The notes below the pieces were generated by a model. The model ran no database searches and was not told where the DNA came from. It saw only the letters and a program-made list of their open reading frames with translations. From NCBI GenBank assembly GCA_000827205.1, contig KN832567.1, positions 32,723 through 96,722 on the forward strand: a stretch of DNA of 64,000 bases, read 5' to 3'. This DNA comes from Plicaturopsis crispa FD-325 SS-3 (taxonomy: Eukaryota > Basidiomycota > Agaricomycetes > Amylocorticiales > Amylocorticiaceae). This document shows, piece after piece, positions 52,201-63,228 of this stretch (its first letter is position 1; the number at the start of each line of letters is the position of its first letter). A program made the position numbers and the translations under genes.

Positions 52201-54131
52201 GCAGGCAAGGATTCTTCTGCAGCTTTTCAGTCAAGTAAAGCTTGATGTCCTCAGTGACAATATCTGCCTCAACATGATGCAAGTGCACCACCTGAGCAGA
52301 AGGCTCTGTGAATGCCAAACTTATATGCTGCCATATATTTGGGCGCCCAGTGACAAAAAAATGCAGATGATTTAACTGGGAAGAATGGCTGTATATAATC
52401 TTCAACACTGCTTTGCCTGCATCATCTGCAAGCTCATCCAGAGCATCTAATACTATGTATATAGCAGACTGCTGGGCTGAATGGTGCATATTCGAAGCAG
52501 GTCCCAGGATAAGCTTTTGAAACTGCTGTTTCACATCATAAGACCCAAGGTCACATTCCTCTGTCAGGGCATCTATGACACCAGCTGCAAATGCAGGATA
52601 GGTATGTGCTAGGAGATAGGAGATGGTGGAGAAGACACGCTTGACATCTTTGCTATCATCATAGGCACGATTGCAAAAGAAACTAGCACCCAGCATATTC
52701 TGGTCCTTGAGCTTCTGGGCTACAGACTCAGCTATGGTGGTTTTGCCAATGCCTGCCATGCCATTGAGCAAGTAAATTCTGGTGTTTGGGCTTTTAGTCC
52801 ACTTTTCGATGTCTGAAAGAACCTGAACACGGGTGCCAGGAAGGCATCCAACATCATGGTTAAGTGTATCCCGTGATTCTAGTCTTGCTTGTTTGACACA
52901 AGCTAGTCTGTCCAAAAGGCCTAACAGAAAGAATGTCAGGTATATGATAATGATGACTGAGATGATTGAGAACAAACCAATATTGGCCAGCTGAGTTGTG
53001 AATTCAGTTGCTATACCTCTGATATAGAGTCCAGATACATACCTTGTCAATCACAATGTGATTCTGGATCACAGTTGCAAACTAGTATTTTGAAAAGGTT
53101 AGCCATTTGAGATTCATTGGATTGATGCAAAAATTTCATACCACAAAGGTATTGATGGCATGAGATAAGCTGGCAAATTCTTCTCCAATTGTTTTTTTGT
53201 CATCACTGTTATCCAAAATTCGCCGCCAAGTCTTTGCATCAATTTTGGCCTTAACTTTCTCAGCAATTTGAGCTGTTTGCCTGATAGCCCAAGGTTAGAA
53301 ATATAAACTACACAGAGGAACATTTTCAACATACTTTATAAATGCTTTTGCATAGGGCTGCAAGGCCAGTGGCAAGATCCTATCTGCATCAGGAAGAGCA
53401 GAAGTGACTTCTGATAGCTGGCTCTCAAGGCTCTTGAAGCCATCATAATTTTCGTCTGTTTGCTGTAAAGAACAAATCTTAAATACATGACTTTCACATC
53501 AGATTCATACACTCACTTCGATAGTCTGGATGATGAAAAGGACTCCCGACAAAGCAGTCTTCAACCCCGGAACACTGACATCATCGAGAAGGTCTTTTGC
53601 AGCGCCAACTAGGCCCCTGACGGCTTTGTAGACGGGGCTCTCAGTGACCTTCAGGGGTATGATGTGGCCCCCACTAGCCACCGTGGGCGAGGACTGGGTG
53701 TCCAGCAGGGCCTGGTCGCTCGCCGTTGCTACAGTGGGCAGGGGCCCAGTGTTCGGAGGGGCCTCGTTGCTCGGAATTGCGGCTGTGGGCGGGGACTGGG
53801 TGTCCGGCGGGGCCTGGTCGCTCGGAGCTGTTGCCGTGAGAGGGGAGTCATTGTCCACCGTGGCCTGGTGGCTCGGAGCTATGGCTGTGGCCAGGGACTC
53901 GGCGCCTGGCGGGGCCAAGTTACTTGGAGATGCAGCCGTGGGCAAGATTTCGTTGTCCAGCGGAGCCTGGTCGCTCGGAGTGGCGGCAGTGGGCAGGGAC
54001 TGCGTAGACGGCTGGGCCTGGTCGCCCGGAGTTGCCGCCGTGGCTGGGGTATCAGCGCGACGTCCACGGAGGCGATCGCGGTATTTTTGGAAGATAGTGC
54101 GGATCTTGTTTCTACGTTGTCCTTCAGGCAT
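49297..54131 (-). CDS. NACHT-WD40 (NWD) NLR-like receptor
   Basis: Fungal NOD-like receptor type, a group that includes heterokaryon-incompatibility proteins such as HET-E; ligand unknown here. Exons: 54131-53517, 53462-53335, 53280-53142, 53081-53043, 52990-51374 and 51321-49297, about 1520 residues including 319 unknown. Order: a Pro/Ala/Thr-rich N-terminus of 16-17-residue repeats; a short helical region; a NACHT domain with P-loop NGMAGIGKTTIAESVAQ, Walker B IYIVLDALDELAD and FFVTGRPN (sensor-like); a helical linker; then WD40 repeats (HT..V.SVAFSPDGTKIVSGS, TVRIWDAATG). The intron at 51373-51322 restores the frame between NACHT and WD40 parts and has good GTCAGT, CTAAT and ACAG signals. 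The 957-N gap lies in the WD40 array. Exon 5's 5' boundary is uncertain; the chosen one adds a hydrophobic segment (IISVIIIIYLTFFLLGLL). Confidence 0.88.
49651..50931 (-). repeat. Near-identical WD40 repeat array around the assembly gap
   Basis: The 162 bases before the gap (49651-49812) and the 162 after it (50770-50931) are identical. The units are 126 bp (42 residues) and differ mainly at surface positions of each WD unit (HTWSV, HTSSV, HTSTV). Such identity points to recent expansion or homogenisation. Confidence 0.85.
49813..50769. other. Assembly gap (957 N)
   Basis: Unknown sequence inside the WD40-coding exon. The gap length keeps the reading frame but gives a spacing of 1119 bp between identical flanking blocks, which is not a whole number of 126-bp units, so the true length is probably different. 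Confidence 0.95.
53675..54075 (-). repeat. About 48-bp tandem repeats in the NWD N-terminal exon
   Basis: Roughly eight units, each encoding about 16-17 residues of the form PTAATPSDQAPLDN. Variants include PTAASPSNLAPPGAES, TATAPSDQAPPDTQ and PTVATASDQALLDTQ. Likely a flexible linker; copy number may vary between strains. Confidence 0.85.
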
Positions 54132-57100
54132 CTTCAGTGCGAGTGAGTAGCGAAAAGCAGTCGATTGTTGCGCGATGGGCAGAGATACGAGCGAGTTGAT
54201 GGTGGTGGTTTCTGACAAGGAGGGAAGCGCCCGAAGCCGTGCCTTGGGCTGGTATCGATGGCGCCACCGGGCGCCTAGCCGGCGCTGTAGCCAATCGGTT
54301 CCAAGTTTGCTGGCGTTCACTCCGCATTTGGTAAACCGGAGCCGCACTGCAGATACAGCTCACAACTTATCGCTATGACGCGGAAGCATAACACCAAGTG
54401 CTGTCCGTACACACACAAGTGCACCCATTAAGCAAATCATACGCTCCCTCAGAATACAGTACAAACGATTGCGACGGTGCCTCGGAACTGCTTAGACAAC
54501 GCAAACATGTTAGCACCTGGTCGCGAGATGATGTAGATGCTACACGCACTCACCAAACGCTAGTCCCGCAAGTGGCTGCTAGGACGCGGACGTCCTGAGC
54601 ATCGACGTCCGCGTCGAATGACGTTCAACCTACGCAGTGACAATCGCAGGTTAGCACGCGTCACCATCGCGCAGAACAGCGGCGACTTACCTAGCTATGG
54701 AACGCGAACACATAGGCTGCGCTAAAATCCCCACCTACACCCATCTCAGCAGCGCGCGAACCCCTACGGTCCAGACGCGAACGGCGCGCGATCGTTTGCG
54801 TGACTACCTCGGGCGGCAGGGGGCACGGTAGGTGCCGCGTACTGGGGACGGTGTGCACATCCGCTGGCTCACGGGGTGCAGAGGGATGACAGCGGCCCGA
54901 TCGCCAACAGCAGGGATCCTCGTTGATTTGTCGACGGCGGCGCCGTTTATTCTCGGGTCAACCTAGGCGTGCAGACGGTTCCGGCGGGGAGGGATTACGA
55001 GCGGCCTAAGCGGGAGGTGGCCAGCTATGCGATCGCCAGCCGCGACGGGGTAGGGACAGCAGAGGCTTGCGGTAGTCGATGATGTTAGCCACGACAAGCA
55101 CGTTAAAGGACGCTAGCGACAAGCGAGAGATCAGCAACTGAGTACGATCATCGCGTAAATCAGCACAACTTACCAGACGGCCAAACAGATGCTTTCTCCG
55201 CATTCTGAATCACGAGCCATACGCCGGTGGTCGCAGGATCGCGCGCCTGAGCTCACGGGGACTTCGCTTTCCATACAAGAAGGCCAAGTTATTGTTAGCG
55301 AGGGCACCGTGAGCAGTGAACAAAGTGGGCACGATGGCGCGTAATTTCCTGGCGTCGGGATGGGGAGCGGTCGGTTGGAGGTGCAAGTGGCCATGGGTGC
55401 ACGGATAATTGAGCAGACGAGGGGAACGACGAGGCCAACAGCACCGGTGGACACGAGTCACGGTGAACAGGGCGCGAATCGTTTTTGTACTCGCCGATCG
55501 CTGTCACGTAGGCCCAAAGTCTTCTTGGCCGTCAGAATGCTCAGTGGAAGAGGGCGACGCCCGTGAGTGATGGCCTGGAGGTCTGGGAATAGCAGAGGAC
55601 CCTCGGATAGCAGGGTGCGCGTGAGTCGGCGTCAACGTACTACGCGCGAATAAAATACGGAATTCGCGTCCTTAGCGGCCCCTGCTGCAGCCGCGACGCC
55701 TCGCACCAGGTGCTCTGCGTGCGCGATGCGGAGACCGCACGCCTGTGTGCGACGCGTGACGAGCGGAAAAGCAACCTAAACGATCGTACAAGCAGGGCAG
55801 ATCGCTTGAAAACGGGCCCGACGGCGCGCGACGAGGACACGGGGGAGCGACCGTGCCTGACCGAACCCGCGCCCGTGCACCGCTCGACCCCGTCTCCTAC
55901 TCCTCGACCCGTTGGCGCTTGCGTCAACAGCATCACGAGGCAGCGATATCGACGGCGACGAGAACGGGACGCGCCCCTCTCGGCGTTACTAGGGCTCACG
56001 GACGCGGCGAGCGCTAACGATGGCAACGACTCCGTGGGCTGCAGGAGTTGCGTTCGTCGGCGCGAATACGGAGCAGGGAATCGAATATGTGGGTGGGTAC
56101 AGAGGAGGCCTAGGGAGGTGGAGCGTGGTAGAGAGGAGGTGGTCGGCGTCGAAGAGGTGAATGGCGTCGAGGATTGTAAAGCAGTATGAGTTCCCGTTTA
56201 CCGATCTCGCCGTGTTCTAGAACTAACTGTGTCTTGACCGATTTTGCCAACGACGGGGGCAGGGATGGGCGTGCGGGAGTCGCAGCAGCACGAGGCAAGC
56301 CATCCCGGTCCACGCGGATGGCTAGTGGGCCACAGCGAGATCGCAGTGTTTGGCGACGAGGGCGGAGGGAGGGGCACGTGCGGATGCGTACGACTGCGGT
56401 GACAGCTCCTGGCGTGGGCGTTGGAAGACGACGTCGGACGATTGCACTGAGCGTAGGGCTTCGTCAAAACGCGTGCATGGGCGCCGAAAAAATGCGTGTA
56501 CTCACCTAGTGAAAAAAAGCCAAGCCAAGAGGACACGCTAGCAGGCCTTGGACGCTCGTCGCGACGATCGTACGACAATGGTGGAGCATCCGTTGAGCGT
56601 GAAAATCCGACGGCGTGGATATGCGACTTTTGCGGCACGGTCTCTGGGATGTTCCTTGAGATTTCCATGAGCCGAGGTTTCAGCGGAATTCACATACCTA
56701 AAGGCAGACCAACTTGCGTGAAAGCGTCCACACACTCAAGCTACGAGGGGAGAAAGCGCGATCCTTCAGGATGTAACCGAGTTCGAGTGCCGGGACCTCG
56801 ACGAGAAAATCTTGTGACGCTTGAGCTGCTTGTAAGGGTTGCGTGGCAGGGACAGCGAGGTTCCAGCTCTACGTAGGTGTAGCCCAGGGAAAGCCGCCTT
56901 CAAAGTTCAACGAAGTCTCTCGGGCGCGTGAAACGAGATCTGCTTTCTGTGAGCGTGAATATATATATATATATAAAATAAAACCTAGACGTACTGCGAT
57001 GATCCATTTTTCGAAGCTCAGCAGACGCTGACTATGCATTGCCGCCCGTACAATCCACCCCTCGAGGTCGCTCTTGAGTTGCGCATTGACCCAAAGCTTT

Positions 57101-57480
57101 CTCGAGACGCGACGTCGAGCAATGGTCAAAAGCCTGAGAGAGGCTGCCGCGTATTCATGCTCCTTGTTTTCCTGGATCAAGTTGGTGCATGGGAGGACCT
57201 AGAGACAGACGACCGCAGCTAAGCAAAAAAATCATAGCGCGAGTATGCATATGTCTACGCTGCGTGGTCGTCGTGCTCAAGCGTGGCGCGTACTAGACCT
57301 GAACCGAGTTTACGGTTGTTTGGCTGCGGCCTCCGAAGATATTTGCCAGCTGGTGCGTCGACCTCCTCCGTCGAGCTCGATCTTAAGTTGCAGGCGTCGC
57401 TAGTACCTGCGATAATCTGACCATACGCTCCGGATTCCGGCACTCTTCGGTGTGTCGTCGTCACTTGAAACCCGCCAGCC
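54132..57480. other. Long GC-rich stretch without a supported gene
   Basis: About 3.3 kb upstream of the NWD gene. Many overlapping open frames exist on both strands (for example 55640-56026 - and 55710-56189 +) but none shows a domain, and GC-rich DNA produces such frames by chance. A short (TA)n run lies at 56960-56974. The NWD promoter must lie near its left end. It may contain decayed repeats I cannot name. Confidence 0.4.
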
Positions 57481-57760
57481 TTGCCGGTCTCCTTGCTTGA
57501 ACCACCATTTCTCGCACATGCCTCTGCTTCGACTTCCCTGATAAACCCGCCCGCGCAAGCCTCCTCCTCGACTGCTCACCCGAGGAAAAGGGTCAGCACG
57601 ACTCCGCCCCGCGTACGAGGTCAGCTGTGCACGTGCTTTCATCGTCGAGTCCACGCGCACATCAGCCCCAGCGTCACGGTCTTCCGAGCCACCCTCGCCG
57701 GCCGCGCCCTCGTCATCAAGATCTTTGCCTCGCAATCAAACATTCACGATCACGATGCAC
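57481..57760 (+). pseudogene. N-terminal fragment of kinase-like copy D
   Basis: One frame encodes TVFRATLAGRALVIKIFASQ, which aligns with the lysine-bearing N-lobe of copies A and B (CRATLSDQAVVLKFTVP). A second frame just upstream (FDFPDKPARASLLLD) resembles their LRVRFP segment, so at least one frame shift is present. The downstream part of the kinase-like gene is missing here and reappears at 59780, after an F-box gene copy. Confidence 0.55.
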
Positions 57761-57989
57761 AAGCGTCGCGAGGGTTTGTGGTCAAGAGGAGGCGTGCACG
57801 TACCAGGCACATACCGCGGCCCGCTCCCGTTACTGCTGTCGTGCCGCGCTCTTACGGATGCTTTGTCAGTGCGGAAGGCGGCGTGGGCTGGAGAGGCGGG
57901 GCTCAGAGGTGGAGGGGCGAGGGGCGATGAACGCGTGACCAGCGCTTTCCGGACGACTGGGGAGACCGCTCGTTTATACCCCGCCCACT

Positions 57990-59760
57990 CGTTAGTCGCT
58001 GACATGTTGCCCATCCACGCCATCCCCCAGCAGCTCTCCTCACATCCTCACCCTCGTCCCGGACCCGTCAGCCCTCCGCGTCGCCACGACCTGGAACCTC
58101 ATTGCCACACTCCTCCTCTTCTACGCGCCCCTACCGCGCACCCTACCCTTGCCGCTGCACCGAACCTCGCGCGTCCTCGACCTCGCCGGCGCGCGACCAT
58201 CCCTCGTTCACGCCGGCTCACGGCTCTTCGTTCACGCCGGCGTGTTGCTTGCCCTCGCCAGCATGTGCCTCACTATCGACCCCGCCGGCGCGTGGCCCTC
58301 AACCTCGCTGGAACACGGCTCGCCCCGTCCTCGTTAGCGGGTACCTCCCCGTCCTCGCTAGCGCGTGCCTACCCCGTCCTCGCAGGCGCGTGCCTCGCTC
58401 TCGTCCGCCGGCGCGCGGTTCGCTCTCGTCCTCGCCGGCCCATGGCTCGATATCGTGGCCCCGTGCTCCATGACAGACGTGGCACTGGACGTTGGTGACG
58501 TGAAGGATGAAGGACGGTGATGCTGGATTTGAAAGGGATTGGGTGTGAAGACGCGGTCCGCAAGCCGCTTGCGAGAGAGTGCGCGCGCGGTGCTCAGGGC
58601 GCTGGCGGTGCTGAGCCTAACGGCGGCGGCGATGGGGTCGCGGACGTCTTTGGTGAGCCCTTCGCTTTCGCTTTGTGTTTACTTTCTTTGCCTTGCGTTT
58701 CGTACTACGCTCTCACTGCCTGCCTGCGCGCTGGCTACTTCTCGGTGTGTTTGTTTTGTCGTATCGGTCTCATTTTCGCTTGTGCCTTCCTTCCCTGACT
58801 CCTCAGCGCACCTTCTCTTGCACCACCCCATTCCCCAACGCTGTACGCCCGTCACTAACCCTCTCGCCCACACAGCAAACCGCGAGCATGCTCTTGCTCG
58901 TCCCCGGCGCGTCTTCTCCCACCAACTAATGCACGCCCTCGCCCCTCGCATTCCCTCGCTCACAAATACGACCCCTGCCGCAAACGCGAACGCACATCCG
59001 TCGTCGCTCACCGTCGCACACCCGCCGTCGCTCGCGCCCTCACCCTCACTCGCACACGCCCTCGCTCACACCCTATTCCCTGCTTAAAACCGCACACACG
59101 CTTAGCGCGCACGCACCCTTCCTCGCACACACCCTCGCGCCGTCGTTCGCACACGCCCTCGCGCGCGCACCAACACTCACAGCCGTGCGCACGCAGCTCC
59201 CCGCCGCGTGGAGCCATGCGCTGCTGGCTGTGTGCGCTGGCGAGGGCGACGTGGACGTGGGCGGCGAGGGTGGGGACGATGCGGTAGCGGGTGGGGACGA
59301 TGCGGTAGCGGGTGGGGACGACGCGGTAGCGGGTGGAGGCGACGCGACGACAGGCCGAAGTGACGATACAGCCGACGGTACACCACGTAGCGGCGGACGG
59401 TATAGCATGCGGAAACGACGCCACACGCACGACGACATACACCAATAAGCTCGCCCGCGTCATCCTCTTCTCCGGCGCGCCTCCCTCTTTCCCCTCCTTC
59501 CCTTATTTCTCCTCCCCTTACCCTCCCTTCTCCTCCTCGTCCCTTTACCCCAGCGACAGCAAATTCGACGGCGCAGGCGCAGGCATCCCACGGCCCTCCA
59601 CATGCACGAGGCGCGCCACACCCTCGCCTTGCCGCGCTCATCGCTACCGGCACGCCCGTTGCGCTCATCGCTGCCGGTATGCCTGTTGCGCGTGTCGACG
59701 CCGGTACATTCGCAGCTGGTGGCGCTGGTACGAATAACGCGTTGACGGTGAGGAGGGGGC
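57990..59760 (+). pseudogene. Decayed copy of the F-box-like gene
   Basis: Starts at 58003 with MLPIHAIPQQLSSHPHPRPG, which aligns with the beginning of the gene at 46292 in spite of frame shifts. Later matching blocks include TAVRTQLPAAWSHALLAVC (about 59180; TTVRTQLPAVWSDALLVVC in the intact gene) and ARVILFSGAPPSFPSFPYFS (about 59455; ERIILFSGAPPAFPSFPYSP). The reading frame changes between blocks and stops intervene. The serine-rich tail is absent. Confidence 0.75.
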
Positions 59761-59779
59761 ATGCGTAGACGGCCAGCAC

Positions 59780-60543
59780 GGGTAGGTCGTGACAGCGCCC
59801 AGCTTCCGCTCGACGGCACGGGCTTCTCGCCTGATGATCAGCAACCCTCAACGGACGACCAGCTTGAACCCGACTGGAAGTACCGCCTGGTCGGCTTCAG
59901 CAAGCTCAAGCCGCGCCAACCCTGCGTGCTCACGGGGGACGTGCACATCAGCGAGTTCTGTCCGGAAGAGGACAGCATCGGCTGCGCGCCGCTATACTTC
60001 TGGGGGTACGATTGGTGGCTTTGAAACGGTATGTGGGCCCCTCTCTTTGCGTTTGTGCAGAGTGTTTGATGCGGACGGGGTGTATGCTTTACGAGCTTGA
60101 ACTCTGTGCACGGGCTTGCACTCGACGTTTACGATAACCACGCGCATTGTGTGCACGGTGCCTCCTTTGCCTGACCGTGCTTACGTTACCTTATCGTGCA
60201 GACGACATTGCACACGTGTGGGTCGGCGGGCTCTCGCTCGACGAGCGCCTCTATCGGCCCCAGGTGGACATCGACGCGTTACTCCTTGGCGCGGGCGACA
60301 CGGGCGAGGTCGTGGTGGGCATGCACATCATGTGCATGTGGCTCGTGGACAACCGCACCGTGCAGAATTACGGGACCGCGCCCGGCGTGGAGGAGTATAG
60401 GCGAACGCGGCCGCAGATTGGGATGATGGAGGCGCCGCTGGATGGTGAGTGTTCCAGTTTCGATGTCGAGGTGGACAGGCGTGTTGATGTGTTGTGTTGT
60501 GGGCGCAGTTCCGATGCTGCGCAGGGAGGCGCGGGACGCACAA
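59780..60543 (+). pseudogene. C-terminal fragment of kinase-like copy D
   Basis: Encodes DWKYRLVGFSKLKPRQPC, VLTGDVHISEFCPEEDSIG and, after an intron near 60029-60201, AHVWVGGLSLDERLYRPQVD, then an end joined near 60445-60506 with stop at 60541-60543. It is the closest relative of copy C (39-40 kb). A TGA at 60022-60024 stands where copy C has Trp (ALWDG). The catalytic-loop part is missing. The 3' flank also matches copy C's flank in inverted orientation. Confidence 0.7.
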
Positions 60544-61379
60544 TGATGATGAGGAGATTTAGAGCGATGTGCGGGGTCTGGAGGCTTAGGCACGGTAGCA
60601 GCCGTGTTGGGTGTCTGTCTGGTATCCCTGCTCTTGCCTCCGTGTATTATTTTCATCTTTTATGAGGAGCATATGACTGCTCAGCACAACCATTCGGCGT
60701 CGTCGGAGGCAACGCGCGCAGCGCTCGGGCGTCGCCGGCGAGTTTGAAATTGACGAACGCGTCAACAATGTTCGTTTTTCTTTTCCTTCTCGTCGTCCGC
60801 CTAACCCACGTCGCTGCACACCACAACGGCGGCCCACCCCTCGCATTCCTGCAAGGGCCCGGGGTGTTTTCCATTCATGCCCTTTTAAAAGTAAGTTTCG
60901 TTTTTTGAGCACTACCATGGAAAACCGGCGCTGACGACGTTTTGGCAGCCACGTCACACACACCTCACCTCGTACCCCCGCAGCGTCGCAACGATGCGCA
61001 CGCCCTCCACACGCACGGCACATCCTATCCCCCCAGTCGAAATGTCACCACCACCACATGCCCGTGCTCCGTCAGCCGCACACATGCACCGCCTCCGCAC
61101 CTTATTCATGCCCCGCCGCCGCCGCCGCCCACTTTGCCTGCGTCTCGCCCGCACACGTTAGTCCTTTCCCGCTTTCTAGCCCCCTCGGTGGGCATCCCCC
61201 CTCGCATTGTAAGTCTTTTTTTCAAAATTTCACCGTTGCGTTATGATGTTAAACACAATTCTTTCAGGTACATCAAATTCTTCAAGACGACCCCCACGCT
61301 CGCGTTTTAAGCACGGAGGAGAGAGCGAGGGAGAGGGAGAGGGGGAAGGGGTGTGATGGAAACGAGGGAGGGCCAGGGC
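60544..61379. other. Intergenic, GC- and C-rich
   Basis: Includes the copy D 3' flank to about 60660. No gene is supported; short frames on both strands have no motifs. A short purine run (GAGAGGGAGAGGGGG-like) lies at 61318-61350. Confidence 0.4.
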
Positions 61380-61970
61380 AAGTGACGAACACCCCCACCC
61401 GCTCATCACTCCGCATCCGACGCGCCGGCTGTGTCAGACACGGGCACTACGGGCGTGAACGATGCGGCGCCCCTGTCGTTGCTGTCCGCGGCCTCGCCGT
61501 GCGCGTCAGCGCAGCCCCTACCGCCCATCTCCCGCCTGTGCCGTGCACGCTCGCGCGGTCAGCGACGCTCCCTCCACACTGCCCACGCCATTCGCGCTGT
61601 GCACGCCTGTACGGTGCGCGCCAGCGAAGCCCCCCTCCGCGCAGCCTGTGCACATTAGCGCAGTCCCCGCCCACACTGTGCACGTCCCCACCACCCCTGT
61701 TTGTGCTGCCTGCGCCGTCCCCGTTTCCGCTGTCCGCGCCCCATGCCCCTGCTGTCCCCACTCGCTCCGTCCTGATTGCGCTGTCCGCACGTTGTTGACG
61801 TGCGCGGCGGCGCAATCCCGTCTGCATCATGCACGCCCCCACTGTCCCTGGCTGCACCATCCACCCCATGCACGCGACTGTGCGCATTAGCGCAGCCTCC
61901 GTCCATGCGGTTCCAGTCCGTGTCCGCGCCTCCGCGGTGCACGTCCCCACTGCCTGTACCTGTAGAGTAG
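61380..61970. repeat. Cytosine-rich degenerate minisatellite
   Basis: Imperfectly repeated words such as GCTGTCCGCG, GTGCACGTCCCCAC, CATTAGCGCAGCC/TCC and CACACTG recur along about 600 bp with strong C-over-G bias on the plus strand. It is open in several frames because of composition; no protein is proposed. Confidence 0.6.
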
Positions 61971-62282
61971 TAGAGTAGCATAGGCTTGGGCCCCAACAAC
62001 GATCCAACTGGGTGTACCCAGTCTCCGAGATCGCGACCGTGGGCATACATGTACCCCCGACCTGCGCTTTTGCTGGTGCGGCCCCAGTAGGCACCATTGT
62101 ACAGTAAAAATAGAATAAATTATTTTTGGCACAAGTTTACCGAACCGAAGTCCAGCCGATTTAGAATTTGAAGATAGATCTTGTAGGCTATTATTAGTAT
62201 GCACAGCTGCCCGAAAATCCTAGGGAGTCACATGATCAGACCGAAAAAATCCTTTGGGAGACATTACAATGCGAAAATGGCT

Positions 62283-62361
62283 GGCAGGTCTGTAGAGCCT
62301 GACTTTGTAATGCGCTGTGGCTCTACCAGAGCCCACATTACAATACCTCTACAGGGACGCC
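62283..62361. repeat. Long imperfect palindrome (MITE-like hairpin)
   Basis: Left arm parts GGC.GGTCTGTAGAG and TTGTAATGCGCTGTGGCTCT pair with right arm parts AGAGCCCACATTACAA and CTCTACAGGGACGCC around a 3-base centre. There are small bulges. It lies in an AT-rich island next to LTR-like direct repeats. Confidence 0.65.
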
Positions 62362-62384
62362 TGTAGTTGTCTGGAAATGTACTC

Positions 62385-62578
62385 AACTTTTTACCTTGTT
62401 CCTCATTTTTTATTAACAATGTCTATAAGACATTTTTGTAGCTTTAGTAGCTATGAGGTAAAGTCAGAAATATTTCGTTCCAGCTCTGAGGACTTTGGGT
62501 GCTATCCGGGCTCTAGGATGCTATAGTAGCTTAAAATTTTTGATCTAATCTGTATAACAAAAGTGATTTTCCTGATGC
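62385..62578 (+). repeat. LTR-like direct repeat, left copy
   Basis: About 190 bp repeated at 62925-63121. Shared strings include CTTTTTAC, TAGTAGCTAT, AATATTTC.TTCCAGCTCTGA, GGGTGCTATC and GTGATTTTCCTGATGC. Similarity looks to be around 75-80% by eye. Confidence 0.65.
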
Positions 62579-62924
62579 AGTTGCACGCTCCACACCCTCG
62601 ATGCCGGCGCATGAGCCCGTGCGGTGGATGCCAACCCATGCGCTCTCATGGCCTGCGCATCCGCGGCTACCACTTCTCCGCATGTGTTGACATTTGCATT
62701 GTAAACTGTGGCGCGCACACCGCTCAATCGCTGTTCTCACACAAAACTAGAGATGCATAGGTGCTAGCTCCGCGGACAACACCAGCGCACTCACTAAACA
62801 CCCGGCACCCTGTCCGCACCACCTACGATCTCCTCCCGCCCTCAAGACTACGGCCACGCGCTACGCAGGTCCAGTGTCTGGCAATGGTGCACACATTCAA
62901 AAGAAATATGTAATAGTCTGACTT

Positions 62925-63121
62925 GACACTTTTTACTTTGTTTTTGACTTAAAATTTGTGATTTCTATAGGTGCTTTCCATAGCTATAGTAGCTATAAAG
63001 TAAAGTCCAAAATATTTCATTCCAGCTCTGAGTGCTCTGGGTGCTATCAGGGCTCCAGGGTGTTATAATGGCTTTGAAAATTAGATCTAATCTATATAAC
63101 TTAAGTGATTTTCCTGATGCT
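62925..63121 (+). repeat. LTR-like direct repeat, right copy
   Basis: Pairs with 62385-62578. The roughly 345 bp between the two copies is GC-richer and codes for nothing recognisable. The right copy runs directly into the 3' flank of the second NWD gene. Confidence 0.65.
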
Positions 63122-63228
63122 GACCTTACCTTTCAGTGCATTGCACCTTTTTAAGCCACATCTGGAGGCATACATGTTTATGATATTATAAGATGACAAG
63201 ATTGAAGATTGAGTAAACTACAAGATCA

